DNA of 52,316 nt from CBFGTV01 sp965652145 (GTDB taxonomy: Bacteria > Bacillota > Clostridia > Peptostreptococcales > Natronincolaceae). The notes beneath the pieces were generated by a model. It was not told the origin of the DNA. It did no database searches and saw only the letters and a list, made by a program, of their open reading frames with translations. The position numbers and the translations under genes are program-made. Positions 17,001-25,185 of the stretch are shown here, piece by piece; positions within the stretch are counted from its first letter, which is position 1, and each line of letters begins with the position of its first letter. The stretch is taken from positions 1-52,316 of the forward strand of contig CBFGTV010000018.1 in NCBI GenBank assembly GCA_965652145.1, in the 5' to 3' direction.

Positions 17001-18332
17001 ATGAAGATTAGAGAAAAGATAAAGAGTGCAACCGTGGACTCAATTAAGTTTAAACTGGTTATTGCAGTGATCATCGTACAAATTTTAAGCACCAATATAG
17101 GGCAGCTAGTGAATGCAGTTTTTGTCACAGGAAGAAATGCCATTTCCTCACTGGGAGTAGAAACCAGTTATTTAGAAGGTGAAATCGGCTTTTATGTATC
17201 ATCTGGATTAAATATAATTATCTCGGTCATGATTGTTGTCTTCATTTATGATAAATTCGTTTTAAATCGACTGAAGAAGGTGTTACTTTATACAGAAAAA
17301 CTGGGAGATGGGGATTTGTCAAACCAACTGGTTTTTGAAGGAAATGATGAGATTGGAAGGCTTGGACATGGGTTTGATAAGGCGACATCAAAAATTAAAT
17401 GTTTGATTTCAGAGCTGCAGGAAATATCAAAAAAGATCAATGCATCAAGCCATGAAATAGCCATAACGGCAAAAAGCTCCTCCTCCAGCATTAATACAAT
17501 TTATGATACCTCCTCGAGGCTTTCGGAAGACGCACTTTATCTATTAGAGGTGACCCAAAAGGCATCCTTGGTCATCGAAGAGATTGTCGAGGCCAATCAG
17601 TCCCTTACCCAGCAAATTGCTTTTGCACTAAAGGCTTCTGATGAAATGGAGACCAGGGCATCAGACATGAAGAAAAGAGTGGTAGACTCTCTTGCCAAGG
17701 CAGATACTACCTATTCTGATAAACACGAAAAAATAGTAAGGGCGATTGAAGAGGGAAAGATCGTAGGGGAAATAGCAGTAATTTCCAATGCCATTAAAGA
17801 AATTGCAGTACGAACTAATCTACTGGCACTGAATGCATCTATTGAGGCGGCAAGAGCTGGAGAAGGGGGAAAGGGCTTTCTGGTTGTTGCCAACGAGGTG
17901 AAAAAACTGGCCAACCAATCTTCGGATGCAATTTCAGTCATTGAAAGGCTGGTAACTCAGGTAACTCAAGTATTTGAAAACCTGACGGAGAGCTCACAGG
18001 ATATTCTAAAGTATATCGATGTGAATGTAAAAGCAGATTACCAATTGCTTCTTCAAACCGGAGAGCAATATGAAGAGGATGCAAAAGCCTTTAAAAATAT
18101 ATCAACCTCAGTAAAGGAATCAGCTACAGCTGTGAATCAGTCCATCCGTAAAATCAGTCATATGATAAATGATGTTGCTGAGACGGCGGATAAAAGCTCG
18201 GATTATACTCTAGAGATTAATTCCAGTCTATGTGAAATTAATCTAGCTTTAAATGAAGCAGCAGTTTCAGCAGAAAACCAGTCGAACCAGGCAGAAAAAT
18301 TACAGAAATTATCTGATAAATTTAAGCTATAA
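17001..18332 (+). CDS. Methyl-accepting chemotaxis-like signalling protein with short sensor loop
   Basis: A 443-residue receptor. TM1 spans about residues 18-40 and TM2 about 60-82, with only about 20-25 residues outside. HAMP follows (about 83-135), then a long coiled-coil. The conserved receptor tip is EIAVRTNLLALNASIEAARA near residues 270-289, followed by VVANEVKKLANQSS. The position where CheA/CheW usually contact E-x-A-x-Q-T shows R in place of Q (AVRTN), as in some non-chemotaxis receptors. No che genes are in the window. It probably follows the SDR at 16119 in one transcript, so it may be a membrane-state signalling adaptor for this redox block, not a motility receptor (inference). 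Confidence 0.88.
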   Translation: MKIREKIKSATVDSIKFKLVIAVIIVQILSTNIGQLVNAVFVTGRNAISSLGVETSYLEGEIGFYVSSGLNIIISVMIVVFIYDKFVLNRLKKVLLYTEKLGDGDLSNQLVFEGNDEIGRLGHGFDKATSKIKCLISELQEISKKINASSHEIAITAKSSSSSINTIYDTSSRLSEDALYLLEVTQKASLVIEEIVEANQSLTQQIAFALKASDEMETRASDMKKRVVDSLAKADTTYSDKHEKIVRAIEEGKIVGEIAVISNAIKEIAVRTNLLALNASIEAARAGEGGKGFLVVANEVKKLANQSSDAISVIERLVTQVTQVFENLTESSQDILKYIDVNVKADYQLLLQTGEQYEEDAKAFKNISTSVKESATAVNQSIRKISHMINDVAETADKSSDYTLEINSSLCEINLALNEAAVSAENQSNQAEKLQKLSDKFKL

Positions 18333-18344
18333 TTCATTCTACCG

Positions 18345-18379
18345 ATAAGCCGATGGATCAATCTACGGCTTATTTTTTT
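18345..18379 (+). terminator. Terminator after the chemoreceptor-like gene
   Basis: ATAAGCCG (18345-18352) and CGGCTTAT (18366-18373) form a perfect 8-bp stem followed by seven T residues (some shared with the stem end). Confidence 0.9.
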
Positions 18380-18457
18380 GCTGATTTTCATTATATAAAG
18401 GAAATTTTGAAATAAGTCGTTCTAACCTGATAAAATTATGATTTCAAAATCCTTTTT

Positions 18458-18491
18458 AATTTACTTTCACGTTACCTTACCGTACTAAGAT
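18458..18491 (+). promoter_or_regulatory. Paired TTTAC-box promoter, site 4 (radical SAM unit)
   Basis: AATTTACTTTC (18458-18468) and ACGTTACCTTA (18469-18479), period 11 bp; TAAGAT (18486-18491) starts 15 bp after the second box core (GTTAC). Spacing is identical to sites 1-3. It directly follows a terminator, so it must start a new transcript. Confidence 0.65.
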
Positions 18492-18563
18492 TAAGATATA
18501 GAAAAGAAAGGCTAACACTTTAGATAGAGGTTGCCTAAATAACTTATTATAGGAGAGCGATGA

Positions 18564-19916
18564 ATGATGAGCATAAAAGACAAGACAGAGGCATTTGTAC
18601 TACAAAAAGTAATTGAATATGTATCGGGAAACCCAGAGAAAAACTTGCCGAAGCTTTTAAACTGGGCCGATGGATTTGATCGAAATGGACACTGGGAGTC
18701 ACAGAGAAAAACCCTTCGTGATATTGTAGAAAACCCTGATAATAACTGGTACCGCTATGTTTTAGGGTTATATAAAGACGTTGACCCGGAAATTTTAAAG
18801 GTCACCTTTCGAAACTTTTTCATTAATGCAAGCATGATCGGATTTCAAAAACAAAGGGAACTGGAGAAAAAACACAACTGTAATATTCCTTGGGCGATAC
18901 TGATGGATCCGACTTCTGCCTGTAACCTTAAATGTACAGGATGCTGGGCGGCTGAGTATGGCGGTAAACTGAACCTGTCTTATGAAGCATTGGATTCTAT
19001 TATCAGTCAGGCAAATGAACTGGGGACCTATTTCTTCCTTTATTCCGGAGGAGAGCCCCTGGTCAGGAAAAAAGATATTATTCGTTTATGCGAGGCGCAT
19101 CCAGACTGTCAGTTTACTGCCTTTACCAATGGAACCTTAATTGATGAAGCCTTTGCCGATGATCTGTTGAGGGTTAAAAACTTTATTCCGGCAATTAGTG
19201 TGGAGGGCTTTGAAGAGGCAACAGATTTCAGGAGAGGTGATGGAACCTTCCTAAAAGTAAGAGAAGCCATGGCCTTGCTAAAAAGAAAGAAAATCCCCTT
19301 TGGTATTTCTTGTTGCTATACCAGTAAGAATGTGGATATTATCGGATCGGAAGCCTATTTTGATCAAATGATAGAATGGGGAGCGAAATTCTGCTGGTTC
19401 TTTACCTATATGCCGGTAGGAAAGGATGCAGTTCCAGAGCTGATGGTCAGTGCTGAACAGCGGGAATTCATGTATCGTAAAATTCGGGAATTCCGGGAAA
19501 CGAAACCACTGTTTACCTTGGATTTCTGGAATGACGGTGAATATTCCGAGGGCTGTCTTGCAGCTGGGAGGCGTTATCTGCATATTAATGCCAATGGAGA
19601 TATGGAACCCTGTGCCTTTATTCATTATTCTGATTCCAATATAAAAGAAAAAACTTTGTTGGAAGGGCTAAAATCACCACTGTTTACGGAATATCGAAAA
19701 GGACAGCCCTTTAACACAAACCATTTAAGGCCCTGTCCCCTTTTAGATAATCCTGGTGCACTGGCTAAAGCAGTCAACACTTCAGGAGCCCATTCCACCG
19801 ATTTACAGAATCCGGAGGATGTGAATGAACTATCAGAGAAATGTTTAAATGCAGCGAATGCCTGGGAAGCCGTGGCAGAGGAGTTATGGAGATGTGGGAA
19901 GTGCGGACAATGCTAA
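18564..19916 (+). CDS. Radical SAM protein with SPASM-like tail and C-terminal CxxCxxC
   Basis: A 450-residue radical SAM enzyme. The SAM [4Fe-4S] motif is C120-x3-C124-x2-C127 in SACNLKCTGCWAAEYG, preceded by about 110 residues of helical N-terminal extension. The GGEP-type motif is YSGGEPLVRKKD. Later cysteines (GCLAAGRRYLH, MEPCAF, LRPCPLLDNPG, SEKCLNA) form a SPASM-like accessory region, and the protein ends in C444-GK-C447-GQ-C450, an extra ferredoxin-like knuckle. AGGAGAG precedes ATG 18564; ATG 18567 is equally possible. It is transcribed from site 4 and followed by a 26-residue membrane peptide and an SDR. Radical SAM proteins of this type recur in Clostridia near SDR genes, but I know of no assigned reaction. 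The partner SDRs suggest modification of a lipid or other hydrophobic metabolite (speculative). Confidence 0.88.
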   Translation: MMSIKDKTEAFVLQKVIEYVSGNPEKNLPKLLNWADGFDRNGHWESQRKTLRDIVENPDNNWYRYVLGLYKDVDPEILKVTFRNFFINASMIGFQKQRELEKKHNCNIPWAILMDPTSACNLKCTGCWAAEYGGKLNLSYEALDSIISQANELGTYFFLYSGGEPLVRKKDIIRLCEAHPDCQFTAFTNGTLIDEAFADDLLRVKNFIPAISVEGFEEATDFRRGDGTFLKVREAMALLKRKKIPFGISCCYTSKNVDIIGSEAYFDQMIEWGAKFCWFFTYMPVGKDAVPELMVSAEQREFMYRKIREFRETKPLFTLDFWNDGEYSEGCLAAGRRYLHINANGDMEPCAFIHYSDSNIKEKTLLEGLKSPLFTEYRKGQPFNTNHLRPCPLLDNPGALAKAVNTSGAHSTDLQNPEDVNELSEKCLNAANAWEAVAEELWRCGKCGQC

Positions 19917-19948
19917 AGGTTATAAAAAAAGAGAGATGAGGGGTAACC

Positions 19949-20029
19949 ATGAAAAATAAAAAAGTAATTTTAACGGCAGTAATTACATTAGTTAGTATTA
20001 TTTTTATAAAAAAAATAGCTACAAAATAG
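19949..20029 (+). CDS. 26-residue single-helix membrane peptide
   Basis: ATG 19949 to TAG 20029 encodes a 26-residue peptide. It begins MKNKKVILTA, continues as one hydrophobic segment of about 16 residues and ends KKIATK, so both ends are basic around a single transmembrane helix. GAGGGGTAACC lies just upstream as a ribosome binding site. It lies between the radical SAM gene (32 nt before) and the second SDR (50 nt after) on the same strand. The frame is too short for statistics, but the ribosome binding site, hydrophobic design and tight operon position support translation. It could anchor or tune the neighbouring enzymes or the intramembrane-sensing kinase; no function is known. Confidence 0.55.
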   Translation: MKNKKVILTAVITLVSIIFIKKIATK

Positions 20030-20079
20030 TACTAAAAGGACTAGATAAAAAAAGACTGAAGAAGGAGGGAAAATAGATT

Positions 20080-20904
20080 ATGCGAAAAGTGTGTGTCATA
20101 ACAGGCGGCGGCAGTGGTATGGGACTTGCCACCGCCAAGGTTATGGGAAAGGATCATTATGTTATTATATGCGGTAGAAACCCTCAGAAGCTAGAGGGTG
20201 CTGTAAAGGAACTAAAGGGCGCAGGAATTGAAGCAGAGGCTTTTCCCTGTGATGTTTCGAACTATACCAGCGTCGAGAAGCTGGCATATTATGCAAAAGC
20301 CAAGGGGACGGTGGCTGCAGTAATTCACGCAGCGGGAATGTCACCCCATATGGGGGATGCAAGAACCATTATGGAGGTAAATGCCCTGGGAACTATTTAT
20401 GTGAACAATGCCTTTTATAAGGTCATGGAGAAAGGTTCCTGTCTTATAGATGTATCTTCCATGTCAGCTTATTTAACACCTAGGATTGTCATGCCGATCA
20501 GGAAGTATAAATACAGTCTGAAGGACCCGGAATACTTTATGAAAAAAATCATGAGAAGTGTTAATTTATATCCCCAAAAAGTACGTTCCGGCGTTGCTTA
20601 CGGTATATCGAAGAATTTTGTAATATGGTTTGCAAAACAGGATGCTGCCAGATTTGGAAATAAAGGGATAAGGGTACTTTCGATATCACCAGGTAATTTT
20701 GAAACACCCATGGGAGAATTAGAGAAGGAGTAGGCCAATGACTATATCAAGTTTTGTGCTATTAAGCGGTTTGGCCGTGTAGAGGAAATTGCAAGTCTTT
20801 TTTCCTACTGCGCTGGTGAAGGTGCAGGATATCTTACAGGTGTAGATATACTATGCGATGGAGGATTAGTTGCATCAGGGGTCAATCCCCTGTTCAAAAA
20901 ATAG
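20080..20904 (+). pseudogene. Second SDR oxidoreductase, interrupted by an in-frame TAG
   Basis: The first 217 codons encode a classical SDR: TGGGSGMG at residues 8-15, S126/S127 (DVSSMSA), Y174 and K178 (YGISK), and PGNFETPMGELEKE. Between Ser and Tyr there is an unusually long insert of about 47 residues rich in Lys/Tyr. Codon 218 is TAG (20731-20733). Without any frame change, the reading continues NDYIKFCAIKRFGRVEEIA..., YLTGVDILCDGGL and ends at TAG 20902-20904, the normal SDR C-terminus with the GG-VD-DGG motif. The full length would be 274 residues. So one nonsense codon removes the C-terminal 56 residues, which help close the fold and bind substrate. Options are a real nonsense mutation, sequencing error or readthrough. 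AGGAGGG precedes ATG 20080. Confidence 0.85.
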
Positions 20905-20976
20905 TATGTGCTAGATAGCGTATAAAGGACTTATGTAGATGGCGTTATAAGAGGCTACTGCTAAAAATATTCAGAT

Positions 20977-21015
20977 AGAGCCTATATCCTGTTTAACTTT
21001 TAGAATATAGGCTCT
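20977..21015. terminator. Bidirectional terminator between the SDR and the siderophore operon
   Basis: AGAGCCTATAT (20977-20987) and ATATAGGCTCT (21005-21015) form a perfect 11-bp stem between two convergent units. T-rich stretches lie on both sides, though the runs are short. Confidence 0.75.
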
Positions 21016-21038
21016 GTTTAGTACTAAGGATTGAAGCT

Positions 21039-21842
21039 TTAACAGTTCACATGGTGCCTGCCCTTGGGTACAATAAAGGGGGACCCAGATACGGGGTCAG
21101 CGATGACCGTACAGTCAAGATCAAAGACCTTCTTGATCAACGTCTCTGTAATGATATCTGAGGGGGCACCCTGGGCAATGAGCTTTCCTTTGTGAACAGC
21201 GAATATATAATCTGCATATCGGGCAGATAAATTAATATCATGAAGTACCATTACAATGGTGGTGCCACGCTTTTTATTTAAATCCGTCAGTAAATCAAGA
21301 ATTTCAACCTGATAGGTAATGTCAAGGAAGGTGGTAGGCTCGTCTAAAAGAAGTATGTCCGTCTGTTGAGCCAGGGCCATGGCGATCCATACCCGTTGAC
21401 GCTGGCCGCCAGAAAGCTCGTCAACGCTTCTGTTTGCCAGGTCTGTAATACCCATAAGGGCCAGGGCCTCCTCCACCGCCTCGTAATCTTTTTTGCCTAA
21501 GCCCTTGAAAAAGGATTGATAGGGGAACCGACCCCGACCAACCAAATCCGCCACAGTAATACCCTCCGGCACCACCGGGGATTGGGGAAGCAGCCCCAGA
21601 ACCTTTGCCAATTCCTTAGGGGGCATGGTGGTGATTTTTTTACCGTCCAGTAAAATTTCTCCAGCCGTTGGCTGAATCAACCTGGAAAGGGTTTTAAGCA
21701 GGGTGGATTTTCCACAGGCGTTGGCACCGATAATCACACTGATTTGATGGTCTGGGATTGTAATATCTATTCCTTCAAGGATGGTTTTTTTATCATATCC
21801 TGCCATGATATGATTAGCTTTTAATAAATGTGAAGTATTCAT
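21039..21842 (-). CDS. Iron-siderophore/haem ABC importer ATP-binding protein (FecE/FepC type)
   Basis: A 267-residue ATPase. Walker A is GANACGKST (residues 39-47), the Q-loop lies in GLLPQSP, the signature is LSGGQRQR, Walker B is ILLLDEPTTFLD and the H-loop is VLHDINLSARYAD. The DINLSARYAD form and GANxxGKST loop are typical of FecE-like iron(III)-siderophore importers. It overlaps the second permease gene by 4 nt (ATGA type), so the four genes from 24917 down to 21039 form one minus-strand operon. It should energise uptake of a ferric chelate bound by the lipoprotein. Confidence 0.93.
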   Translation of the reverse strand: MNTSHLLKANHIMAGYDKKTILEGIDITIPDHQISVIIGANACGKSTLLKTLSRLIQPTAGEILLDGKKITTMPPKELAKVLGLLPQSPVVPEGITVADLVGRGRFPYQSFFKGLGKKDYEAVEEALALMGITDLANRSVDELSGGQRQRVWIAMALAQQTDILLLDEPTTFLDITYQVEILDLLTDLNKKRGTTIVMVLHDINLSARYADYIFAVHKGKLIAQGAPSDIITETLIKKVFDLDCTVIADPVSGSPFIVPKGRHHVNC

Positions 21843-22873
21843 GCCGCTCCTCCTGTTCTATTCATACGAATGAGTAGATAAAGTAGATAGGGTGCCCCCA
21901 GGATGCCGGTGATAATCCCAACGGGAAACCGAACATCAAAGGCAAATTGACCAATTAAGTCTGCCCCCAAAACTAGAATAGCACCTACCAGGCCCGATGG
22001 CAGCTCGTTAGAGGAACCAACTCCCACCAGTTTAGCTGCAATGGGCCCCGATAAGAAGGCGACGAAGGCAACGGGTCCAGTGATGGCAGTGGCAAAGGCT
22101 ATTAAGAATACCCCGCTTAAGATCAGCATGATTCGAGTAAGGTTTGTTCTTACACCAAGGGTGACTGCCGACTGCTCACCCAGCTCTAAAATTTTTAGAT
22201 CTCTGCCCAGCAGGATGATTACCAGGCCAAAAAATATCACAATCAGAGCTAAACCAGGGATTGAAGACATTCTGATGCCATTGAGGCTTCCACTGAGCCA
22301 TCTAAGGGCGCCGGGTACATCATATTGGGAGGCCTTAAGCAGCAGATAAGAAATAAAGGAATTTAACATGGCCTGTACGCCAATTCCAATGAGGATCAGC
22401 TTACCACCAGAGAAGTTACCGCCACTGGATAGGACATAAATCAATAGGGCCACTCCAAGGCCCGCGGCCATGGCACTGATAGAAACAATACTACCGCTGG
22501 CCTTAAGTACCAGTATGCAAAAAACAGCAGCTGCACTGGCACCAGAGGTTATTCCAATGATATCTGGGCTGGCCAGGGGATTCCGAAGCATGGTTTGAAA
22601 AGTACTGCCAGCCATTCCAAATGCCATACCAACCAGTAAGCCTGCAAGCATCCGTGGTAGTCTGAGGGTAGCGATTGCAAAGGTGGCACCTTGAATTTGC
22701 TCACCCAAAAGAACCTTAATTACCACATCAAGGGAATAGACGGTATTCCCAAGTAGAAGGGCAGTAACACAAAGGGCTAAGACTAATAAACCTAGGAGTA
22801 GCGTAACAATGATCCATCTTAAGCGTCTATGACGATAGCCGGATTGAACAATATTAAGCTCTTTCTGCATCAT
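21839..22873 (-). CDS. FecCD-type iron-siderophore ABC permease
   Basis: A 344-residue integral membrane protein of the BtuC/FecCD family with about nine to ten helices. Family motifs include RLPRMLAGLLVGMAFGMAG near residues 68-86, GITSGASAAAVF, and RNPLASPDIIG. The late segment LSGPIAAKLVG and FDVRFPVGIITGILGAPYL, just before the C-terminal helix, match the family end. It overlaps its neighbours by 4 nt on both sides. It pairs with the other permease as a heterodimer, as usual in this family. Confidence 0.93.
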   Translation of the reverse strand: MMQKELNIVQSGYRHRRLRWIIVTLLLGLLVLALCVTALLLGNTVYSLDVVIKVLLGEQIQGATFAIATLRLPRMLAGLLVGMAFGMAGSTFQTMLRNPLASPDIIGITSGASAAAVFCILVLKASGSIVSISAMAAGLGVALLIYVLSSGGNFSGGKLILIGIGVQAMLNSFISYLLLKASQYDVPGALRWLSGSLNGIRMSSIPGLALIVIFFGLVIILLGRDLKILELGEQSAVTLGVRTNLTRIMLILSGVFLIAFATAITGPVAFVAFLSGPIAAKLVGVGSSNELPSGLVGAILVLGADLIGQFAFDVRFPVGIITGILGAPYLLYLLIRMNRTGGAA

Positions 22874-23868
22874 ATTCCACGCCCCTTCGCCCTCATGGCA
22901 ATGATAATTAATATTGGAGCCCCCAAAAAGGCGGTTACGATTCCTGCCTCAAGCTCTCCTGGGCTTCCAATGAGCCTTCCAAGGACATCGGAAGTGGTTA
23001 ATAGGATTCCGCCCCCAATGGCTGACATGGGAATAATGATCTTTAAATTAGGCCCACAGATCAATCGCATAATATGTGGAATCATTAGACCTACAAAGCC
23101 GATAGGGCCTGCAAGGGCAGTGGTGGCACCACACAGCAATACCCCGGCAAAGGCGCCTGTCAATCGAATCACTCCTGTACGAACGCCTAACCCCGTTGCA
23201 AGATCTTCTCCCAGGGCAAGGGCATCCAGGGCGGGGCTCACCAATACACCGATTAATAGACCCACTGCAAGAAAGGGTAAGACTGTCCAGATGCCCTGCC
23301 ATGTGGCGCCACTGATGCTGCCAACCTGCCAAAAACGAAAGGCATTCATAACCTCGGTACGGGGTAGAATGATGCTACTGACAATGGAGGACAGGGCAGC
23401 GCTGGTAGCCGCACCGGCTAAAGCAAGCTTGATGGGGGTTGCCCCTCCGGCCCCCATGGAGCCGATGCTATAAACGAAGACCGCCGTAACGGCAGCCCCC
23501 ACCAGGGCAAACCAAATATATTGATTAGCTGAATTAATGTGAAAGAAGGTGATACCACCGACGACAAATAAAGAGGCGCCAGTATTAACCCCTAGAATAC
23601 TGGGGTCTGCAATTGGATTACGGGTAATAGATTGCATAAGGGCACCAGAGACCCCAAGGGCGGCTCCGGCAATGATACCAAAAACAGTCCTTGGGATCCG
23701 TTCATGAACTACAATTTCATTTATGGTCTCTTTTTTAGAATGAATTAAAGTTGTTATGACCTCATCAAAACTGATGAATCGGGCACCAAAGGCTAAAGAA
23801 GCCAAAATACACAAGGATAAAATAAGTAGACTGCCAATCACCAGGATGACTATTTTGGAATGCTTCAT
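22870..23868 (-). CDS. FecCD-type iron-siderophore ABC permease, first of pair
   Basis: A 332-residue FecCD-family permease. It shows RIPRTVFGIIAGAALGVSG, RNPIADPSILGVNTGAS, the mid-protein LALAGAATSA and the C-terminal VGLMIPHIMR motif common to this family, then LGAPILIIIAMRAKG. ATG/stop overlaps of 4 nt with the binding protein and the second permease indicate tight translational coupling. The two permeases differ enough to form a heterodimeric channel. Confidence 0.93.
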   Translation of the reverse strand: MKHSKIVILVIGSLLILSLCILASLAFGARFISFDEVITTLIHSKKETINEIVVHERIPRTVFGIIAGAALGVSGALMQSITRNPIADPSILGVNTGASLFVVGGITFFHINSANQYIWFALVGAAVTAVFVYSIGSMGAGGATPIKLALAGAATSAALSSIVSSIILPRTEVMNAFRFWQVGSISGATWQGIWTVLPFLAVGLLIGVLVSPALDALALGEDLATGLGVRTGVIRLTGAFAGVLLCGATTALAGPIGFVGLMIPHIMRLICGPNLKIIIPMSAIGGGILLTTSDVLGRLIGSPGELEAGIVTAFLGAPILIIIAMRAKGRGI

Positions 23869-24917
23869 TTTACTTTATCAGCTGCCTCTCCGATGATACG
23901 AAGATAGTCATCGATTGTCGCCGGAATAGAAAGGGCACTGGGGGTTCCAGAGGCCGCCAGAGGTGTACCGTCTTCTATTAATACAACAGAGCCCCTTTTC
24001 ACTGCCGGTATCCTTCCCATTAAGGAATCGGCTTGTAATGCAGTCAATAATGAGTCATCTCCATAGGCAATAATAATATCGACGTCTTCTAATAAATCCA
24101 CATTTTCTGCACTGATTTCTAAGGCAAAGCTATCGGATTCTGTAGCCAGTTTAGTTACACTTTCAGGAAAGGTCATTCCCAGGTCTGTAAGGTAAGCGGC
24201 CCGGGGATCATTGGGAAGATACACAAAGAAATTTCCTAAATCAGCTGGATTGAAATAGAAGAAGGCAGCAGTCTTTCCTTCAAACTGTGGGTATTCTGCA
24301 ATTTTTTCCTCAATCAATGCTTCCAATTCCTCAACCAGTGCTTCTCCTTCAGCCTTCATCCCCATACCCGTTGCATTAATCACGATCTGCTCTCTCCAGA
24401 AGGTCTGCCAGGGCAGGTTTGGGTATGCCACTACGGGAGCAATTTCACTTAATAAATCATATTCTTCCTGAGTAATACCTGAATAGGCCGCAAGAATGAT
24501 ATCCGGCTGACTATCACTGATGGCTTCAAAGTTTAGTTCAGTAATATCATCAAAAAGAGTCGGGCTTTCAACGCCTAATTCTTTAAATTTAGCTGCTGTC
24601 CAGGGTAATAGACCACTATCGTCAACAACTCCATAGTTAGCCTTAGAAATTCCTACAGGAACAACGCCTAATGCTAAGGATACATCTTGATTTCCCCAAG
24701 AGATGGTAGCAATACGTTCTGGTTTGCGCTCTATTACCGTTTCACCGAAGGCATGTTTGATGGTGAGTGGAAACATAGTCTCACCCGCTGTAACACCCTC
24801 TGGGTTGGTAGGGGGTTCAGTGGCATCCGGTGCAGTTGAAGCCTTTCCGCAGCCTGTTAAGGCCAGGGACAATACAATTACTGTTGCAGTAATGAATTTA
24901 ATACCTTTAAGTTTCAT
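23865..24917 (-). CDS. Iron-siderophore ABC substrate-binding lipoprotein
   Basis: A 350-residue lipoprotein, first gene of the import operon. The signal peptide ends in the lipobox LTGC, then an Asp/Pro/Thr-rich linker. The bilobed binding-protein fold is shown by RIATISWGNQDVSLALGVVPVG, an IILAAYSGITQEEYDLLSEIAPVV segment and the C-terminal RIPAVKRGSVVLIED region, all typical of FecB/FepB proteins that carry ferric siderophores or haem. The substrate cannot be told from sequence. Start ATG after AAGGAAGG. A Fur-box promoter lies 72-98 nt upstream of the start. Confidence 0.92.
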   Translation of the reverse strand: MKLKGIKFITATVIVLSLALTGCGKASTAPDATEPPTNPEGVTAGETMFPLTIKHAFGETVIERKPERIATISWGNQDVSLALGVVPVGISKANYGVVDDSGLLPWTAAKFKELGVESPTLFDDITELNFEAISDSQPDIILAAYSGITQEEYDLLSEIAPVVAYPNLPWQTFWREQIVINATGMGMKAEGEALVEELEALIEEKIAEYPQFEGKTAAFFYFNPADLGNFFVYLPNDPRAAYLTDLGMTFPESVTKLATESDSFALEISAENVDLLEDVDIIIAYGDDSLLTALQADSLMGRIPAVKRGSVVLIEDGTPLAASGTPSALSIPATIDDYLRIIGEAADKVK

Positions 24918-24988
24918 AAGATATCCCTTCCTTTGTATTTAATAAATTAGATAAGTTTAGTTAATCATAACTAACTCAATAAATGAAT

Positions 24989-25015
24989 ATTATAATCATT
25001 CTCAACAAATGTCAA
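24989..25015 (-). promoter_or_regulatory. Fur box overlapping the promoter of the siderophore operon
   Basis: On the minus strand TTGACA (25015-25010) is separated by 15 nt from TATAAT (24994-24989). Between and over them lies TGAGAATGATTATAA (25004-24990), which matches the 7-1-7 Fur consensus TGATAATNATTATCA at 12 of 14 defined positions. Iron-bound Fur would block the promoter, as expected for an iron importer. Confidence 0.8.
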
Positions 25016-25185
25016 GTATTTTACATAGAATTTAACCTCAATCGAGAACCCTCTATGTTCATTTTTCAATATGATGCTGAGGATTATAAGTCTGTCACAA
25101 ATATTTTTTTCAGAGTCTAGGTATGCCTACAATTACCCAGTGCCAAAGTGCCATCCCTTACTTTCTACCTTAGCCCTTTATTTTG

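Noticed and set aside
20731..20733. Pyrrolysine insertion at the TAG in the second SDR
   Set aside because: TAG ends ordinary genes here (for example 3346-3348 and 36929-36931), another gene is broken by TAA, and SDRs are not known pyrrolysine proteins. A mutation or sequence error is simpler.
22829..23473. Open frame of 214 codons on the plus strand opposite the FecCD permease
   Set aside because: It is antisense to a clear permease, proline/alanine-rich without motifs, and has no convincing ribosome binding site.
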